From assembly GCA_022410635.1 (NCBI GenBank), contig JAJVDF010000280.1, positions 416,006 to 480,005 of the forward strand: a DNA stretch of 64,000 bases, read 5' to 3'. The DNA comes from Tretioscincus oriximinensis (taxonomy: Eukaryota; Chordata; Lepidosauria; Squamata; Gymnophthalmidae). The notes under the pieces are model-generated. The model searched no databases, had not been told where the DNA came from, and saw nothing but the letters and a program-made list of their open reading frames with translations. A program made the position numbers and the translations under genes. Positions 19,431 to 31,214 of the stretch are shown piece after piece (positions within the stretch are counted from its first letter, which is position 1; the number at the start of each line of letters is the position of its first letter).

Positions 19431-21129
19431 AATGTTTAGATACGATTTGCTCCCATACATTTCCCGTTGACCTATGCTGACTTATTATTAGGGCACATTT
19501 TCCAGTTTCCTACTTCTTATTTAGAACCACAATGGTCTAGCATCAATTAGGAAGCAGTGTTTGGCAATATTGAACCTCCAAGCAAAAGGGAGGGCCACCT
19601 TCTGAAGAAATTTTCTAACTAAACCTTGGGACAAAATTGGTGGCTAAATTCGAGTTGCTTTAGTTCAGTTCTTTTCCAGTTCCTACAATTCAGTTTCTAA
19701 GCCAGTCAAACTAAGTTTTTCAACCAGAAGAGAATTATATTGCAGAGGAATCTACCCTGTCCTTTAATTCAAGCTCATGTTGTAAGAGGAAAGAACGGGG
19801 GAAATCAGGCCTATGGCATTACTTTTTATGAAGAGCTTGCCTAATAAACAGCATTTATAGTTGCTAAAGTGGATACATTTAAAGTCCATTTTCCTTTTTA
19901 TTTTAATTTTAAAGGAAGCAATTAAAAATCACAAGGGAACCGGGAGTGAGCCAGGAGCATGGGAAGAGGAGAGAGGTGAAGTTTTAGCTTGGTTTGGCTG
20001 GATCTTTGAAGCTTTTTAATTCTGGGACCATTTTGCCTTGATCTTCTGAAAATCTTCCTGGGGGTCTTTCAGCTTCCTGTCCCCAAACCAAGCTGACATT
20101 TTTGCCCTCCTCTCACCTTCTTCTAGAAATAATCTAGACAGATAGCTAGCCTGAGCCACAGCAAGTTTCTTTCCCAGTGTGAGCCAACAGGCTGTGCTTT
20201 CCACAGACCAATGGGACCATCTTTTCGTGAACACAAGGAGCAGGTTTAAGTCTCCCACCCCAACATCTGCAGCTGGGAGGCTAGATGAGAATCCTGGCTT
20301 GTTTGTAACAGATACCTTCCCCTCCATCTTTGTGCATGCAGGACTGCCATCTGCACCAAATGGGGCTCTACAGCTTTGAAAGGCTTTTCCTGCATCTAGT
20401 AATCGGATAAAGACATAGAAAGTGAACAGGCATGCTTGTGGCAACTGGGGATGAGGGGGAGATAAATATCTTTGAAAGGCATCACAGCCTGGAGAGGAAA
20501 ACAGGAGCCTTCCCTCTTCTTTTCTATGGTGCTGCTTTTTTGTTAGAAGACAATACAAAGAAATATAATAAAGATATTTTTTTAAAAAAAGCTCAATTAA
20601 ATGTTCAGTCTTCCAAATGGTCTATGTAAAAAAAAATAAGGGGTTTGTGTTAAAGGCATGGAGGGAGGTTTCCTTAACAAAAGAATAACTAGTGGCCGCC
20701 ATAATCCATACAGAATAACTTTCAGAGATTTGCATAGATTACAGGCGTCTCCTGTCTTTTTAAATATAGCCACTGAAAAATGCTTGATTGTGTTTTTGTT
20801 TTAAATTTTCCTTGCTGGCTCTTATTGGCAGATGGCAGAAAGATGAGCCTGGAAGCTTTTCCGGCCAAGCGTAAAACTGAAAGCTAATGAGCTCTCATTT
20901 CTTCCTCACTGTGCTTACAAGGAAGTAAAAATTGATTTCAGCGTGGTTTACTCCTAAGTAAGCACTAAATGGGGTATAGCAGCAGCAGTTCGAGGAAGAC
21001 ATTGTCCACAGCTCCCAAGCATACACACAGTTGCATCTCTGACTTTTTATTTTCTGAGAATTTGGGGTATTGATTTTAATGGCCCTGGGGTATAATGGAA
21101 GGGGACTAGGCTTCTAAGAAATGTTGTGT

Positions 21130-21307
21130 CTTTCCACTCAGAGCCTGCTTCTGTGCTGTACCTTGGAATAAGAGCCTGCCAACTGCAAGCCAGTGTTGAC
21201 TGTGACCAGCACCAAATTGTGGACTGCCATAGTATACACTGGCATGCGGATGGTAGGCTCCTATTCCAAGATATAGCCCAAAATAAGGCTCAGTGCGGAA
21301 AGGGCCA
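21130..21307. mobile_element. Hairpin element family B, near full length
   Basis: TACCTTGGAATAAGAGCCTG, CCAGTGTTGACTGTGACCAG, CTGCCATAGTATACACTGGC, AGCCCAAAATAAGGCTCAG. Both central halves kept. Confidence 0.75.
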
Positions 21308-21464
21308 TAAATTCCAAAGTATGGTCTACAGTGTTCAATAGGGTCCCTGGATACAGTTTATCAGTTATTTCTGATGAATTATAGTCCATTTATTGCCACA
21401 TCCAAATGGAAAAACTAGGCAGAATAGTGTTAGCTTTGGCCTGGCATTCTAACCAAAGCCCTGA

Positions 21465-21605
21465 TTACACCTTTATTATTAAACCTTCTACAGTTCTGAA
21501 GAATGAGCTTGATCCAGGTATTTTTTTTTCTCACCTAAATGGGGGGAAATGGATTAAGGTCATTCTTCTGGACTGAAGAAGGTTTAAAAGTGGAGATGTA
21601 ACCAG
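21465..21605. mobile_element. Family G hairpin element
   Basis: Left AAACCTTCTACAGTTCTGAA and GAATGAGCTTGATCCAGG; right GGATTAAGGTCATTCTTCTG and ACTGAAGAAGGTTTAAAAG. The halves are reverse complements around a T-rich centre. Related copies lie at 46890 and 60370. Confidence 0.7.
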
Positions 21606-21728
21606 AGCCCATGCCGGTTCAAAAATTAAATATTGTCTTGCTCCCTGATGATTAATTTCAGGGCTGGGCAGAAGTAGCTACTTGTTTCAGGTTCAAATCA
21701 ACTCCTCTGGCACGGGAACTGAATTTAA

Positions 21729-21845
21729 AGAAGTAGCTAAGTAGTCTGGATCTGAATTTCTAGCAAGATGGTCTCATAGCACTATAAAAACTAACAAGAA
21801 AAAGGTAGATAGCATGATTTTTTGTAGATAAATCTTGGGGCTTGC
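21729..21845. mobile_element. Family E interspersed repeat
   Basis: GTAGTCTGGATCTGAATTTC, AAAACTAACAAGAAAAAGG, ATTTTTTGTAGATAAATC: ordered E landmarks. Confidence 0.55.
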
Positions 21846-23108
21846 TCACATTTGGTTTGATTGAGAGGGAAAAGAGGTTTGTTACTTCAATCCTGGTAGA
21901 AAATCCCATGGATTTCAACAGCAGAAATCTGAAACATATTAACACTGAAATAGATCGGGTTTATTTCCTGGTGCATTTCTTCAGGTGTAAATCTTCCTGA
22001 ATTTAGTGGGAGGTTTTCCCTAATAAGCCCTATTGAACTCACTCGAATTTTGTGTTGAGCAAGTATGCGCAGGATCAAACTGTTCTGTGTCCCACCACTG
22101 TGGTTTTAGCTTCCTCCTCTTTCAGAAAAATGGACCCAAGTTTTATCTCTGTTTTTAAACTTTCCCTAATTCCAATAGCTGGTGTATGTAGGTCTCTTTT
22201 CTCCCCTCCTACTTCCAATGGCAGCAAATTAGATTATCATAATAATGAGACAATTATTCTGCTTCTCTGTTACACTCTACTGCACAGAGGAACAGAGAAT
22301 TTTTCAACTTCTTTGTAGTGAAGCTTTTATGACAGTAATTACCCCCTAAAAGTGAGTCATTAAACGCTTTGGTGTTTTGCTTTTCTTGAAGATAAAGCTA
22401 ATTAATATTACAGGCTTTTAATGAGCGCATTCTTCTTGGGTCTTATTGTGCAAACATCTAAACCCCTTTATCACAAGTTTTAGCCTTAGATAGCGCAGAG
22501 AGGAAGGGGGGAACTTTGGGGAATATGATTGGGGAAAGATGAAATGGAGCTTAGGAAAGTAATTGAGCAAGAAGCCAAGCAGGTGGCAACTGTCTTGTGG
22601 AACTTGTGTGTGCTTTTAGATCCCAATTCATTAAAAAAAAAGGTTGGTAGGGGGCTGTAAATGAAGCCCTCCCCCTCAAAAAAGATTTAGACTACAAGTC
22701 TTTCCTGGTGTGCAAGTTCCATGTACCAGTGAACATAGGCTGTAGCATACACATGGGTAAGACTGCATGGGTAGTACCATATCTGCTATATTCTCTATGC
22801 TTTTCTTGCAAGAATGTTCCTTGCTGAGGATCAGAAGTGCAAGCAGCAGGCTCCTGTGTATTCCCACTGTTCTACAAAAGGTTTCTCTTGAATAAGCTTT
22901 GCAGAAATGCAGTCTAGAACTGTGATTATCCCTACAGCCACCGGCCTGTGATCCTGACCCAAGGCAAGCTGTCACTCTTTAGTATCAATGAATAGCATTT
23001 GGTATTAGAGACATGGTTCTATGACTTCTTGATCAAAAGTAAGTCTCATTGAACCCAATAGGACCTTATAGTCAGACATTTATTTAGTGGTGCATACTCT
23101 GAAAATTC

Positions 23109-23215
23109 AAAGAAGTGTTTAAGTTGGTCTGGATCAGAATTACTAGCAGGGTGCGTGTGTCTAGTAGTACCTTAGAGACTAACTGGGGGATGGAGAGATG
23201 GGAAGTAGCACTACA
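23109..23215. mobile_element. Family E interspersed repeat, degenerate
   Basis: CAAAGAAGTGTTTAAG, GGTCTGGATCAGAATTACTA, TTAGAGACTAACTGGGGG. Confidence 0.5.
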
Positions 23216-23334
23216 GTATTCCCGTGAAACTGCACAATTTCCTTTAGAAATATCATCATATAGATGAATGTGGCTAGGACAATTTGACATATAGCCATTC
23301 AGAAAATGAATGTTATCCTGACAGACAGAAAGGA

Positions 23335-23382
23335 GACTTTGATTGGATAATAAAAAAGGACTTTGATTGGATAATAAAAAAG
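23335..23382. repeat. Perfect 24-bp tandem duplication
   Basis: Two identical 24-nt units beginning GACTTTGATTGGATAATAAA, at 23335-23358 and 23359-23382. Being identical, it is recent relative to the surrounding decayed repeats. Intronic. Confidence 0.97.
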
Positions 23383-23959
23383 ATAAGGCATTGGAAGCAT
23401 ACAATTTTGCTGCTTATGTATTTTTTTCAGATGTTTGGAAAGTTGAAATTTGTTACCTGGATTTAAACCCCTACATGTTAACATGTAGCAAATAAAAATG
23501 CAATGCAAAGTATCATAATGAGTGGCTTTTACTTCTAATCAACACTTTCCTTCCTAGAATATTCAAGGAGAGAGGTGAGGGATAGATAGACATTTTTAAA
23601 TGTCCTTTTGTTGTGGTAGTTTTCCAGTTTTTACTGTATGTGAACATTTGCCCTTAGACTCTTGTGTGTATGAGGTGATGTAAGTCTTGAATGAATAGTT
23701 CGTAAGAACTGGAATCTAGTTAGCAGAACTGCCATTTTCGAAATGTTATTGAGCTCTTAAAATGCATTAATTTTACACCATGTTTCCGTCATGACTTAAA
23801 TTCAGTTCAGATTAGTGGGGGCTTGCTACCAAGACAACTGCTGAGACCAAGAATTGGAAGTATAGATGTGCCGGATGGAAACCCAGTTGCATAGAGAAAG
23901 AAATTCCACTAAATATAACTTGTGACTCTTATAGAAATTCTTACTCTTAATTTGCGTTC

Positions 23960-24083
23960 CATAGGTCAACACTACAACTATTAAAAATGGATATTCTTGA
24001 ATAAATATAAACTATTCCAGAATAAAGCACTCCAGACAATGCTTTATTCCAGAATATCCAAGTATGTGATGTCTGGATGCAGC
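23960..24083. mobile_element. Hairpin element family A, 5' part decayed
   Basis: TGGATATTCTTGAATAAAT, AATGCTTTATTCCAGAATAT and TGATGTCTGGATGCAG match A. The left terminus is not recognisable. Confidence 0.65.
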
Positions 24084-24308
24084 TCCTCAAAAGGAGATTT
24101 TGGTGACCAGCCACCTGGAAAATTGCTAATATTTCCATCTTTCACACAGAAGTGTAAAAGTCTTGTTTTGCATACCCTGACCTTAGCTCCAGTCAACAAA
24201 GACTGTTCATGATTTTTTCTAAGTCTTAGTATTTCAGGAGAGGATTGTGAACGGCCTAGAGTGATGGTGGGTGGAAGATTCTATTTACCAGAACATTTGT
24301 ATAATTGA

Positions 24309-24808
<500 letters not shown>

Positions 24809-24897
24809 GGGTTCTCATAGGAGCAGCGAGTCAATTTGAAGCGTGCCGGGTTGCCCCCTATGTGAATGTGGGTGCCTTGCGGATGCCTTTTCAGCAG
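24809..24897 (+). CDS. SHOX2: SHOX2 exon 4 (residues 194-223)
   Basis: 89 nt encoding [20 protein letters not shown] followed by [10 protein letters not shown], identical in wording to mammalian SHOX2 and clearly separating it from SHOX (which has VILGTANHLDACRV). The acceptor TTTTTTAG fits the phase-1 end of exon 3. The donor is CAG|GCAAGT: a GC instead of GT at the intron start, in an otherwise perfect U1 match. Using it keeps phase 0 into exon 5. The nearest GT, 4 nt further on (GGCAA|GTATGA), would shift the frame. No ambiguous base lies nearby. Confidence 0.93.
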
Positions 24898-25255
24898 GCA
24901 AGTATGAGGTGTAATCTTTGGTCAACATCTTTAATGAGATGTCATCCTTGTTTAGCCCTTTACTTAGGAGTTTGTCCTTTCTTTGCATTCACAATGCACC
25001 TTCTCAAGAATTCCTAATCCTTAAGGAAAGTGTAAAATATTTGCCTCCAGGAGGTGCTAATGAAAAGTAGAACTGGGCAAGTTTGTTTCACTTGCATATT
25101 TCTTGCTTTAAACTTTTTGCGTTCTGAATTTATCCTATGTATGGTTCCAGGTTACAACCTCATTGAATTCATGTGGGTTTAATGGTGCACATTCAAATAC
25201 TGTTGCATTAAATGGATAGTATATCTGTATGATTCAAGCTTTGTTAAGGAGAATT

Positions 25256-25422
25256 AGAGTTATCACACAAATACGGAGTGGATGTTGCAACTTTAATGGA
25301 TATAGTAGAATTTTTTTGCCAGGTGCAGCTTATAATACTTGCAGAATCTGGGAGGAGGGAAGTAGCTTTTTCACACCCATTAAAGGTACAAAGTTTTAGG
25401 CCAGTTTTTATGTGGTAAACTT
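25256..25422. mobile_element. Family D hairpin element
   Basis: AGTTATCACACAAATACGG, GCCAGGTGCAGCTTATAATA, CCCATTAAAGGTACAAAG and TTATGTGGTAAAC, with inverted ends. Confidence 0.65.
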
Positions 25423-26282
25423 ATCTTATACTGAAACCTGAGCAAAAAGTCTGGACAGTCTGAGCCTTCACATATTAACTTTGAATTTAAACCCAAATTT
25501 CATAGGATTTGCAAGAAATGTTGTTCATGATTTCGTTGGGGGGGGGGGGAGGCTGTAAATATAATTACATTGGCACAACAGGGTTTATGGTTATATTCAG
25601 CTAGATAAGATTTGGAGTGTATTGTAGTTAGTTTTGCTATACGGTGAAGCATTTGGTGAAAACTCCTCATTAATACATCTATTTTTTCCTGTCCTCCTTT
25701 TTCCTGGTAACACTATATCTATAAGAATAGCAAACTTGGAACCTTTTAAGACTCAGAAATGTGTATGCCTGTATAACTAGGGTATGTTTATATGTAGGTT
25801 TTCTTGTTTTGTTTTTAAATAGTATTGTTACAGATTCCAAAGCAACATCATGAACTGAGTCAATAAGATTCTTGATCCATCTAAAAGAAATCAAGACTCT
25901 GAATGTTTTCTTCATTTTTTGTCTTGAAATCTTTGACTAAGATACCAAATTGGTAGGGCTGCTTTCCAAATCACTCACACCTCCTCAGAGAGGGATGAGA
26001 CATTTGAGCCCTGTCATGCTGTCATGGCTAATGATCTAGGACAATCTGTAGAATTTAACAACATGTGGAGATGCTGAGATTTTTTCACTTGTGGATAGTT
26101 ATTGAATGTAGTTGAAGAAGATAGAGTCCTCCAGATGTTGCTGAATTGATCAGCTGATACTCATAGAGATTGATGTTAATCAGCATCTGAAGTGTTTTAT
26201 GCTGACCAATCTTGTTCTACCGTTTTTATAAGTGTTCTCTTTGAATTGTTGCTTTTTAGTTCATTCAGTGATATTCTAGGTC

Positions 26283-26433
26283 AGGGTAACTAGATAAAAT
26301 TGGAGATAGAAACTTATGTGCGTGAAAAAGAGGGTGCTGCAGGCATTAGATGCTGTACTTGGTAAAAATTCCTCTTGTTTATATCTATTAAAGGTGTAAA
26401 TTTCTACCCCAGGTTTTATCTGGTAACCTTAGA
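26283..26433. mobile_element. Family D hairpin element
   Basis: AGGGTAACTAGATAAAATTG, GGGTGCTGCAGGCATTAGAT, AAATTCCTCTTG, CTATTAAAGGTGTAAATT and TTTATCTGGTAACC. Terminal GGTAAC/GTTACC symmetry visible. Confidence 0.7.
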
Positions 26434-26693
26434 TTGCATTTAGAAAGACCAGCTGGTCTGCTACATTCTGCTACACAGTTATTAACATTAGTAGTATCTT
26501 TAGCAGCATTGGAGCTATGTCTGGGAAAATAGTAAACATTAGACTGCAATTATATGTTCATTCAATTTTGCATTGATTTAGGTTACCTATATCATGAATA
26601 AAGAGTAATGAGTCATTACTTCAACCTGTTTGTACTCTACATTTTGAACCACCCTTAAAGATACAGAAAACCTTAGTTCTACATGGGAACTGT

Positions 26694-26770
26694 GGGGTTA
26701 CCACAGAAAAAACAGGCATATGGAAAAGAGGAATTTTCAGTGAAAGCCACAAGGAAAAGGTTCAAGAATG
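26694..26770. mobile_element. Family D left half
   Basis: GGGGTTACCACAGAAAAAAC and GAAAAGAGGAATTTTCAG match the left half; the right half is absent. Confidence 0.5.
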
Positions 26771-27289
26771 ATTAATGAATTAAATAATTATGGAACAGAA
26801 AGAAGCAGGAAATGTAGGGCTCTTTGCACTGACCTGATTTTACTGGATGAACTTTTATTAGCAACCTAATCATGTTTAGCTTTGGAGACAAGGTATGTAG
26901 GCAAAAAACTGGGAAACTGGCAGCAGAATTACCAGCTTTCCTTCTGCTTTGGCTTATATCTTTAATTTGTGATAGCGCACTTGTTTTTGTAAGTGTAGAC
27001 AGTTTTACAAAAAGCAGTTGGAGTGGTTGGGGAAGCAAGGTGATCAAACCACTTATTTGTTAACACTTCTCTTTCTCAATCGCTTTTGATTTTTGAAGTC
27101 AGTATTGAATTTCTTAAGGCTACAGCCAGCTTTAACCAGCTGGAAGTAGCGACAAGGTTACAAAAATCACTGGTACTCGGTGAGAACTTTTGATTGTAGC
27201 CACTCAAAGGAGAGCTTTCCCTTTAAAAAACTCTGTTGGTCAGTGTATCATAATTGTGGAGCAGGATTGCTGAAAAAAGGACAAGAATG

Positions 27290-27421
27290 CTTGGTTGTAA
27301 AAAAAAAAAACCAATTTCAGCAGGTGCAGCTTGTAATGCTAACAGCATTTGCTAAAATTTCCTCTTGTACATACCTGTTAAAGATGTAGCACTCCTATTC
27401 TCCTTTTTATGGTTATCCTAT
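27290..27421. mobile_element. Family D hairpin element, 3' part
   Basis: CAGCAGGTGCAGCTTGTAAT, AAATTTCCTCTTGTACATAC, CTGTTAAAGATGTAGCACTC, CTTTTTATGGTTATCC. Confidence 0.65.
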
Positions 27422-28744
27422 GCTGGAAGACTCATTGAGGGGAAGCAGTAGATGCTGTGGATTTACAAGCTCGTAAAGCTTAAATAACTGGATACTTAAG
27501 CAGTTTATTAACTATAGTCTACACCAGTTTAGGAGAAAGAAAAGGTATCTGCTTGGAAACTAGGAGCCTGGATGATATTTCTGACAATTATTATGATATA
27601 CTCTGCCTAAGTTTAGTTTTGGTCTTTTATTCAGGGCATGATAAGACTCAAGCTTTGGTTCTGTTTGTAAAGGCAATATTCAGCTATTAAAGCTCAATGT
27701 TTTCTCCACTAGTCAGGGGATATAGCAGCTTTTATATGCCTGGGATTAGGCCTAATGGTTTTCAGGACAGCATGTTCCAGGAAGCAATCTATTCCTTTAA
27801 AAAGAAGTACTCAAAGCTCTGGATACAAGCCACAGCCTATGGTCCAGCTACACTGCACCCTCCTGTTAAAGTATATCCAGATTTAGCTGCCAATGGCTTT
27901 CCAAGGAAAAGTTCTCATAAGTTTGTTTAGCTATGATATAGGGAGTTGCATTGAATATGGCGAGAACATTTCCAGAGCAGAGCTGCATATTTTAAATGCT
28001 ATCATACATTGTTACCACATCTGAGAATCTTTTGACTAGTAGGTTTTGGAAATTTTTAAATTGCAAATGCATTAGACCTGAAAGGCTGCAGTGCTAACAG
28101 ATTTAACAGTGCTTTGAACACTGTATGACCCTTGCCTTGCTAGTGAACACTCCTAAGATCAAGTGTCTCAAATCAATCCTATAATATTATTCAAATGTAT
28201 GTTTTGCTCATTGTTAAACTCTCCTGCCTCCCAGGGGCCTCCTCAGTGAAACATGTACAGGGTTGTATCAAGCTTGGAAAATATTTGTTTTTATGAGCTA
28301 CAATTCCTACAGCTGCTTTTGGCTTAAAAATATGAAGGATGTAAGCCAAAAAGGGAACATTCTTAAACTTTAGAACTGAAGCATGGATATTCCCACCCTT
28401 TCTACTACAGGCTTAAACATATTAGATGTTTTCTGTCCTTTTATTTTTATTCAACTTTTAGAAAAGCATATGTGCCTACCTTATACAATAAAACAAAACT
28501 CAGGAAGGTTTATGTAGCCTTTGCCANTTACACAGCCTGTATACAAAACTTCATTCCACCAGCCAGGGGAAAACCAATGATTTGGTTAGTATACAGGCAT
28601 CAATAGCTTCCCTCCAACTTGGAAAGTCTGTGTGCTTCTGCGTTTATTTTGCCACGTTCTCAGTACTTCTGGTTTTGTTATTGTTAACGTTAGAAAGACA
28701 GGATTATTAAAAGTCATGGTTTTCTTTCTTTGGCCTGACTTCCA

Positions 28745-28857
28745 TTTGGCCTTATTTTGTTCCAGAAAGTGAGCTAAGGCAAGGCCTTTGCCAGCCTGGA
28801 ATGGCATGTGGACAGTAAGCCCCATAGGCCACTTTCTGGAACAGAATAAGGCCAAGG
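28745..28857. mobile_element. Short inverted-repeat element, related to family B
   Basis: GGCCTTATTTTGTTCCAGAA, then AGTG, near the left end. CACTTTCTGGAACAGAATAA, then GGCC, is its reverse complement at the right end, with about 66 bp between. The centre has CCTGGAATGGCATGTGGAC, resembling family B. Confidence 0.75.
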
Positions 28858-29039
28858 GAAAATCGGGTCTTTCTCACTTTATTACTTAAAGAAAGTGATG
28901 GTAATGCTTGCAATAGACAAGCATGGCTTGTGCCCCACTGTAAAAGGGGAAATTTCAGCAAGTGCTTCCTGAATTTCAAGTCAGACTTGCAGAAGCTTCC
29001 CCCTTTTACAGAGCTGGTGAAGAGGCAGGGACTCTAACT

Positions 29040-29410
29040 GGGGTCCCCAACAGCACTTAAGAGCATAAAAACTTAAGAAGAGCCCTGCTGAAGTGGGCCA
29101 AAGCCCACCTAGTCCAGCATTCTGTCTCACACAGTGTCCTACCAATTGCACCTGGGAAGTCTGAAGCAGAAGGCAAACCCCTTCCTCTGTTCTTGCTCCC
29201 CTGCAAACGGTCCTTCAGGAGTCCTGCCTGTTGCTCCATCCCGGAGGCAGTATCAGGAGATCCGTTCAAGCAGCTGCTGATACGCTTGAAGTCGCCTGTG
29301 GTTGAGCTTGCCTGCTGCTATTTATATCCATGCATTTGTCTAATATTACCTTAAAGCTATCCAAGCTGCTGGCGACCACACACCAGTGACCCTCTGGGTG
29401 GGAAAAACCC
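29040..29410. mobile_element. Common reptilian interspersed repeat
   Basis: AAGAAGAGCCCTGCTGAAGT, GGCCAAAGCCCACCTAGTCC, AGCATTCTGTCTCACACAGT and TTAAAGCTATCCAAGCTGCT are landmarks of a very common sauropsid interspersed repeat whose family I cannot name. Fragments of the same repeat appear at 50060-50170, 50660-50710 and 50800-50940. It ends about 200 bp before exon 5. Confidence 0.65.
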
Positions 29411-29614
29411 CTTTCCCTGCCTGTCCGAACCCTTCTACCCATCCGTCCTCGTGTTTGATAGAGAGAATATTTTCCCCTGTTCACTATTCTCTATTCTCCC
29501 TGCTGTAATATCTGTCCTGCCCACTGATTGGGTGAGCCCAGTTTGCCCCCCCCCCCGCCCCCGGGGAAGCGGGAAGGGCTCAGCGGTGCTTAACGCTCTT
29601 CTTTTCTCCTTCAG

Positions 29615-29914
29615 GACAGCCACTGCAACGTGACGCCCTTGTCCTTCCAGGTGCAAGCGCAGCTGCAGTTGGACAGCGCCGTGGCGCACGCGCACCACCA
29701 CCACCTCCATCCGCATTTGGCCGCGCACGCGCCTTACATGATGTTCCCGGCGCCCCCTTTCGGCCTGCCCTTGGCCACGCTGGCCGCCGAGTCGGCGGCG
29801 TCGGCCGCTTCCGTGGTAGCGGCGGCCGCGGCGGCCAAGACGACCAGCAAAAACTCCAGCATCGCGGACCTCAGGCTCAAGGCCAAGAAACACGCGGCCG
29901 CCCTGGGCCTGTGA
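29615..29914 (+). CDS. SHOX2: SHOX2 exon 5 (residues 224-322), C-terminal region with OAR motif
   Basis: Acceptor TCTCCTTCAG|GAC in phase 0. It encodes [12 protein letters not shown], then [15 protein letters not shown], a His-rich stretch, [20 protein letters not shown], an Ala-rich run and [20 protein letters not shown] before the TGA at 29912-29914. [13 protein letters not shown] (about residues 302-316) is the OAR motif, a conserved C-terminal activation/interaction motif of aristaless-type homeoproteins. A second acceptor, TCCTTCCAG|GTG at 29651, would remove 12 residues in frame (310-residue form). I recall mammalian isoforms with and without this segment, but did not check. Confidence 0.96.
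   Translation, partial: DSHCNVTPLSFQVQAQLQLDSAVAHAHHHHLHPHLAAHAPYMMFPAPPFGLPLATLAAESAASAASVVAAAAAAKTTSKNSSIADLRLKAKKHAAALGL
29651..29914 (+). CDS. SHOX2: SHOX2 exon 5, alternative internal acceptor
   Basis: CCCTTGTCCTTCCAG|GTG ends at 29650 and is a good acceptor with its own pyrimidine tract. Joining exon 4 here gives [12 protein letters not shown], the junction used by the paralogue SHOX. This keeps frame and drops [12 protein letters not shown]. Confidence 0.55.
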   Translation: MQAQLQLDSAVAHAHHHHLHPHLAAHAPYMMFPAPPFGLPLATLAAESAASAASVVAAAAAAKTTSKNSSIADLRLKAKKHAAALGL

Positions 29915-30479
29915 CTCGCCGCCCCTCCCCGCTGGGCACGTTGCAATCCCACCCCCACCCACGCCGTAAGCGCCGCNGCGGCGGCGGCAGTGGCGGCAGT
30001 GGCGGCGGCGGCAGCAGCGGCAGGAGCCTCGACGTCGAGCCGTGGCGGCGGCCGGGAGCTCGGAAGCAGGGAGGAGGAAGCGTCCGCGGCGCAGCGGCAG
30101 CAGCAGGCCCCTTGGGGTGCCCGACCCCTCGCAGAGCCTCCCCAGCCGCACAGCGCGCCCTTAATTCCCCTGGGGCGTCCCCCCGCGCCCCCGCCCCGCG
30201 CCCCTGGGCCCTCTGGGGCGCCGCACTGCGGAAGGCACAAAACGAGCACGTCGGGGAAGGGCGGGGAACATCCTCCCCTCGAGGCGTCCGCCGGAGCCAC
30301 CCTGGAATCACCACAGACAGACTGAAGGAGACCATTTTGACGCCCCCTTGAACCCCACCGCGCCCCTTCCTCAGCAGACGGGGCGAACAACTCTTCTTCC
30401 ACTTACTGTTGTTGTTATTATAATAAGGCGAAGAAGAAAACACGCGAGACTGGAGGGCAGAGATATATCTATATGGTCC

Positions 30480-30657
30480 TGTCCCCCCTGGGCCTTATTC
30501 TGGGCTCTTGACCTCAGGAGCACGCCACCCGTGTGCTAGGGAAGGCTATGGCAGGCCCCGAATGGGGCCTCTCGTCGTAGCTCACATTGGCATGTGGAGG
30601 GCCAAGCTCTGTCCAGGGATCAGAGTGCAGAATAAAGCCCTATGTGGGGAATAGGGC
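30480..30657. mobile_element. Hairpin element family B within the SHOX2 3' UTR
   Basis: GGGCCTTATTCTGGGCTC, GGAAGGCTATGGCAGGCCCC, GAATGGGGCCTC, GGGCCAAGCTCTGTCCAGGG and GCAGAATAAAGCCCTATGTG. The full palindromic layout is kept. Confidence 0.85.
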
Positions 30658-30665
30658 TTATATGT

Positions 30666-30688
30666 CTATATATATATATATATATATA
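30666..30688. repeat. (TA)n microsatellite
   Basis: About eleven TA units in the presumed SHOX2 3' UTR directly after the hairpin element. Confidence 0.9.
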
Positions 30689-31214
30689 CTTATTTAAAGA
30701 AATTAGATGAAATCGATATACGCAGCTGGGGAGTTCACAGGTTTTGAAACTGACCTTTTTTCTGCGAAGTTCACTTTAATACGAGAAATTTGATAAGAGA
30801 GGCGGGCCTCCTTTCACGTCGCATTCAGATAATGGGGTTTAACAGCCACAGTCTGGGAGAACGGAGATGAGAAGGAAAGAAATGAGGATTTTTCAAGGGG
30901 TGGGAGGGGAGGGCATCATTAAAAAGAGAGACACTGGGGGTGGGGGCGATTATGGCTCTGCCGGTTTGTGATGGAAAACTGTCCTGGAATCTGCTGCTAG
31001 CAGAGTTCCAGATTTGCATGTCTCTTTCTTTCCTCCTTTTGGCATTCATCTCATCCTTTTGCACTTCACCTTGAAGTACCTTTAAGAGGACAGACGACAA
31101 GCACGTTAGGGTTGTCCCGCCCCCTGCCATCAATATATAAAAGCAGGAATGGACCCAGGTTGTAATCCCAGCAGGGTTTCAGGCTCCAAATGTTCTGTGC
31201 TATCTTTGCATCGA

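Larger units (their letters stand above)
24898..29614 (+). other. SHOX2: SHOX2 intron 4 (GC-AG)
   Basis: 4717 nt, GCAAGT ... TTCTTTTCTCCTTCAG. It contains four family D copies (25256, 26283, 26694, 27290), a separate hairpin at 28745-28857 and a common reptilian repeat at 29040-29410. Reptile CR1-like scraps are near 25150. An open frame at 27697-27930 is not recognised as protein. 25430-26280 and 27930-28500 hold nothing I can name. Confidence 0.88.

Noticed and set aside
20016..20558. 180-codon open frame on the - strand in SHOX2 intron 2
   Set aside because: It begins with a TTG rather than ATG, matches no protein family I recognise, has no repeated or conserved motif, and lies wholly in intron on the opposite strand. 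Left as chance.
27697..27930. 77-codon frame in intron 4 with an exon-like composition
   Set aside because: No splice sites placing it between exons 4 and 5 in phase were convincing, and mammalian SHOX2 has no corresponding segment.
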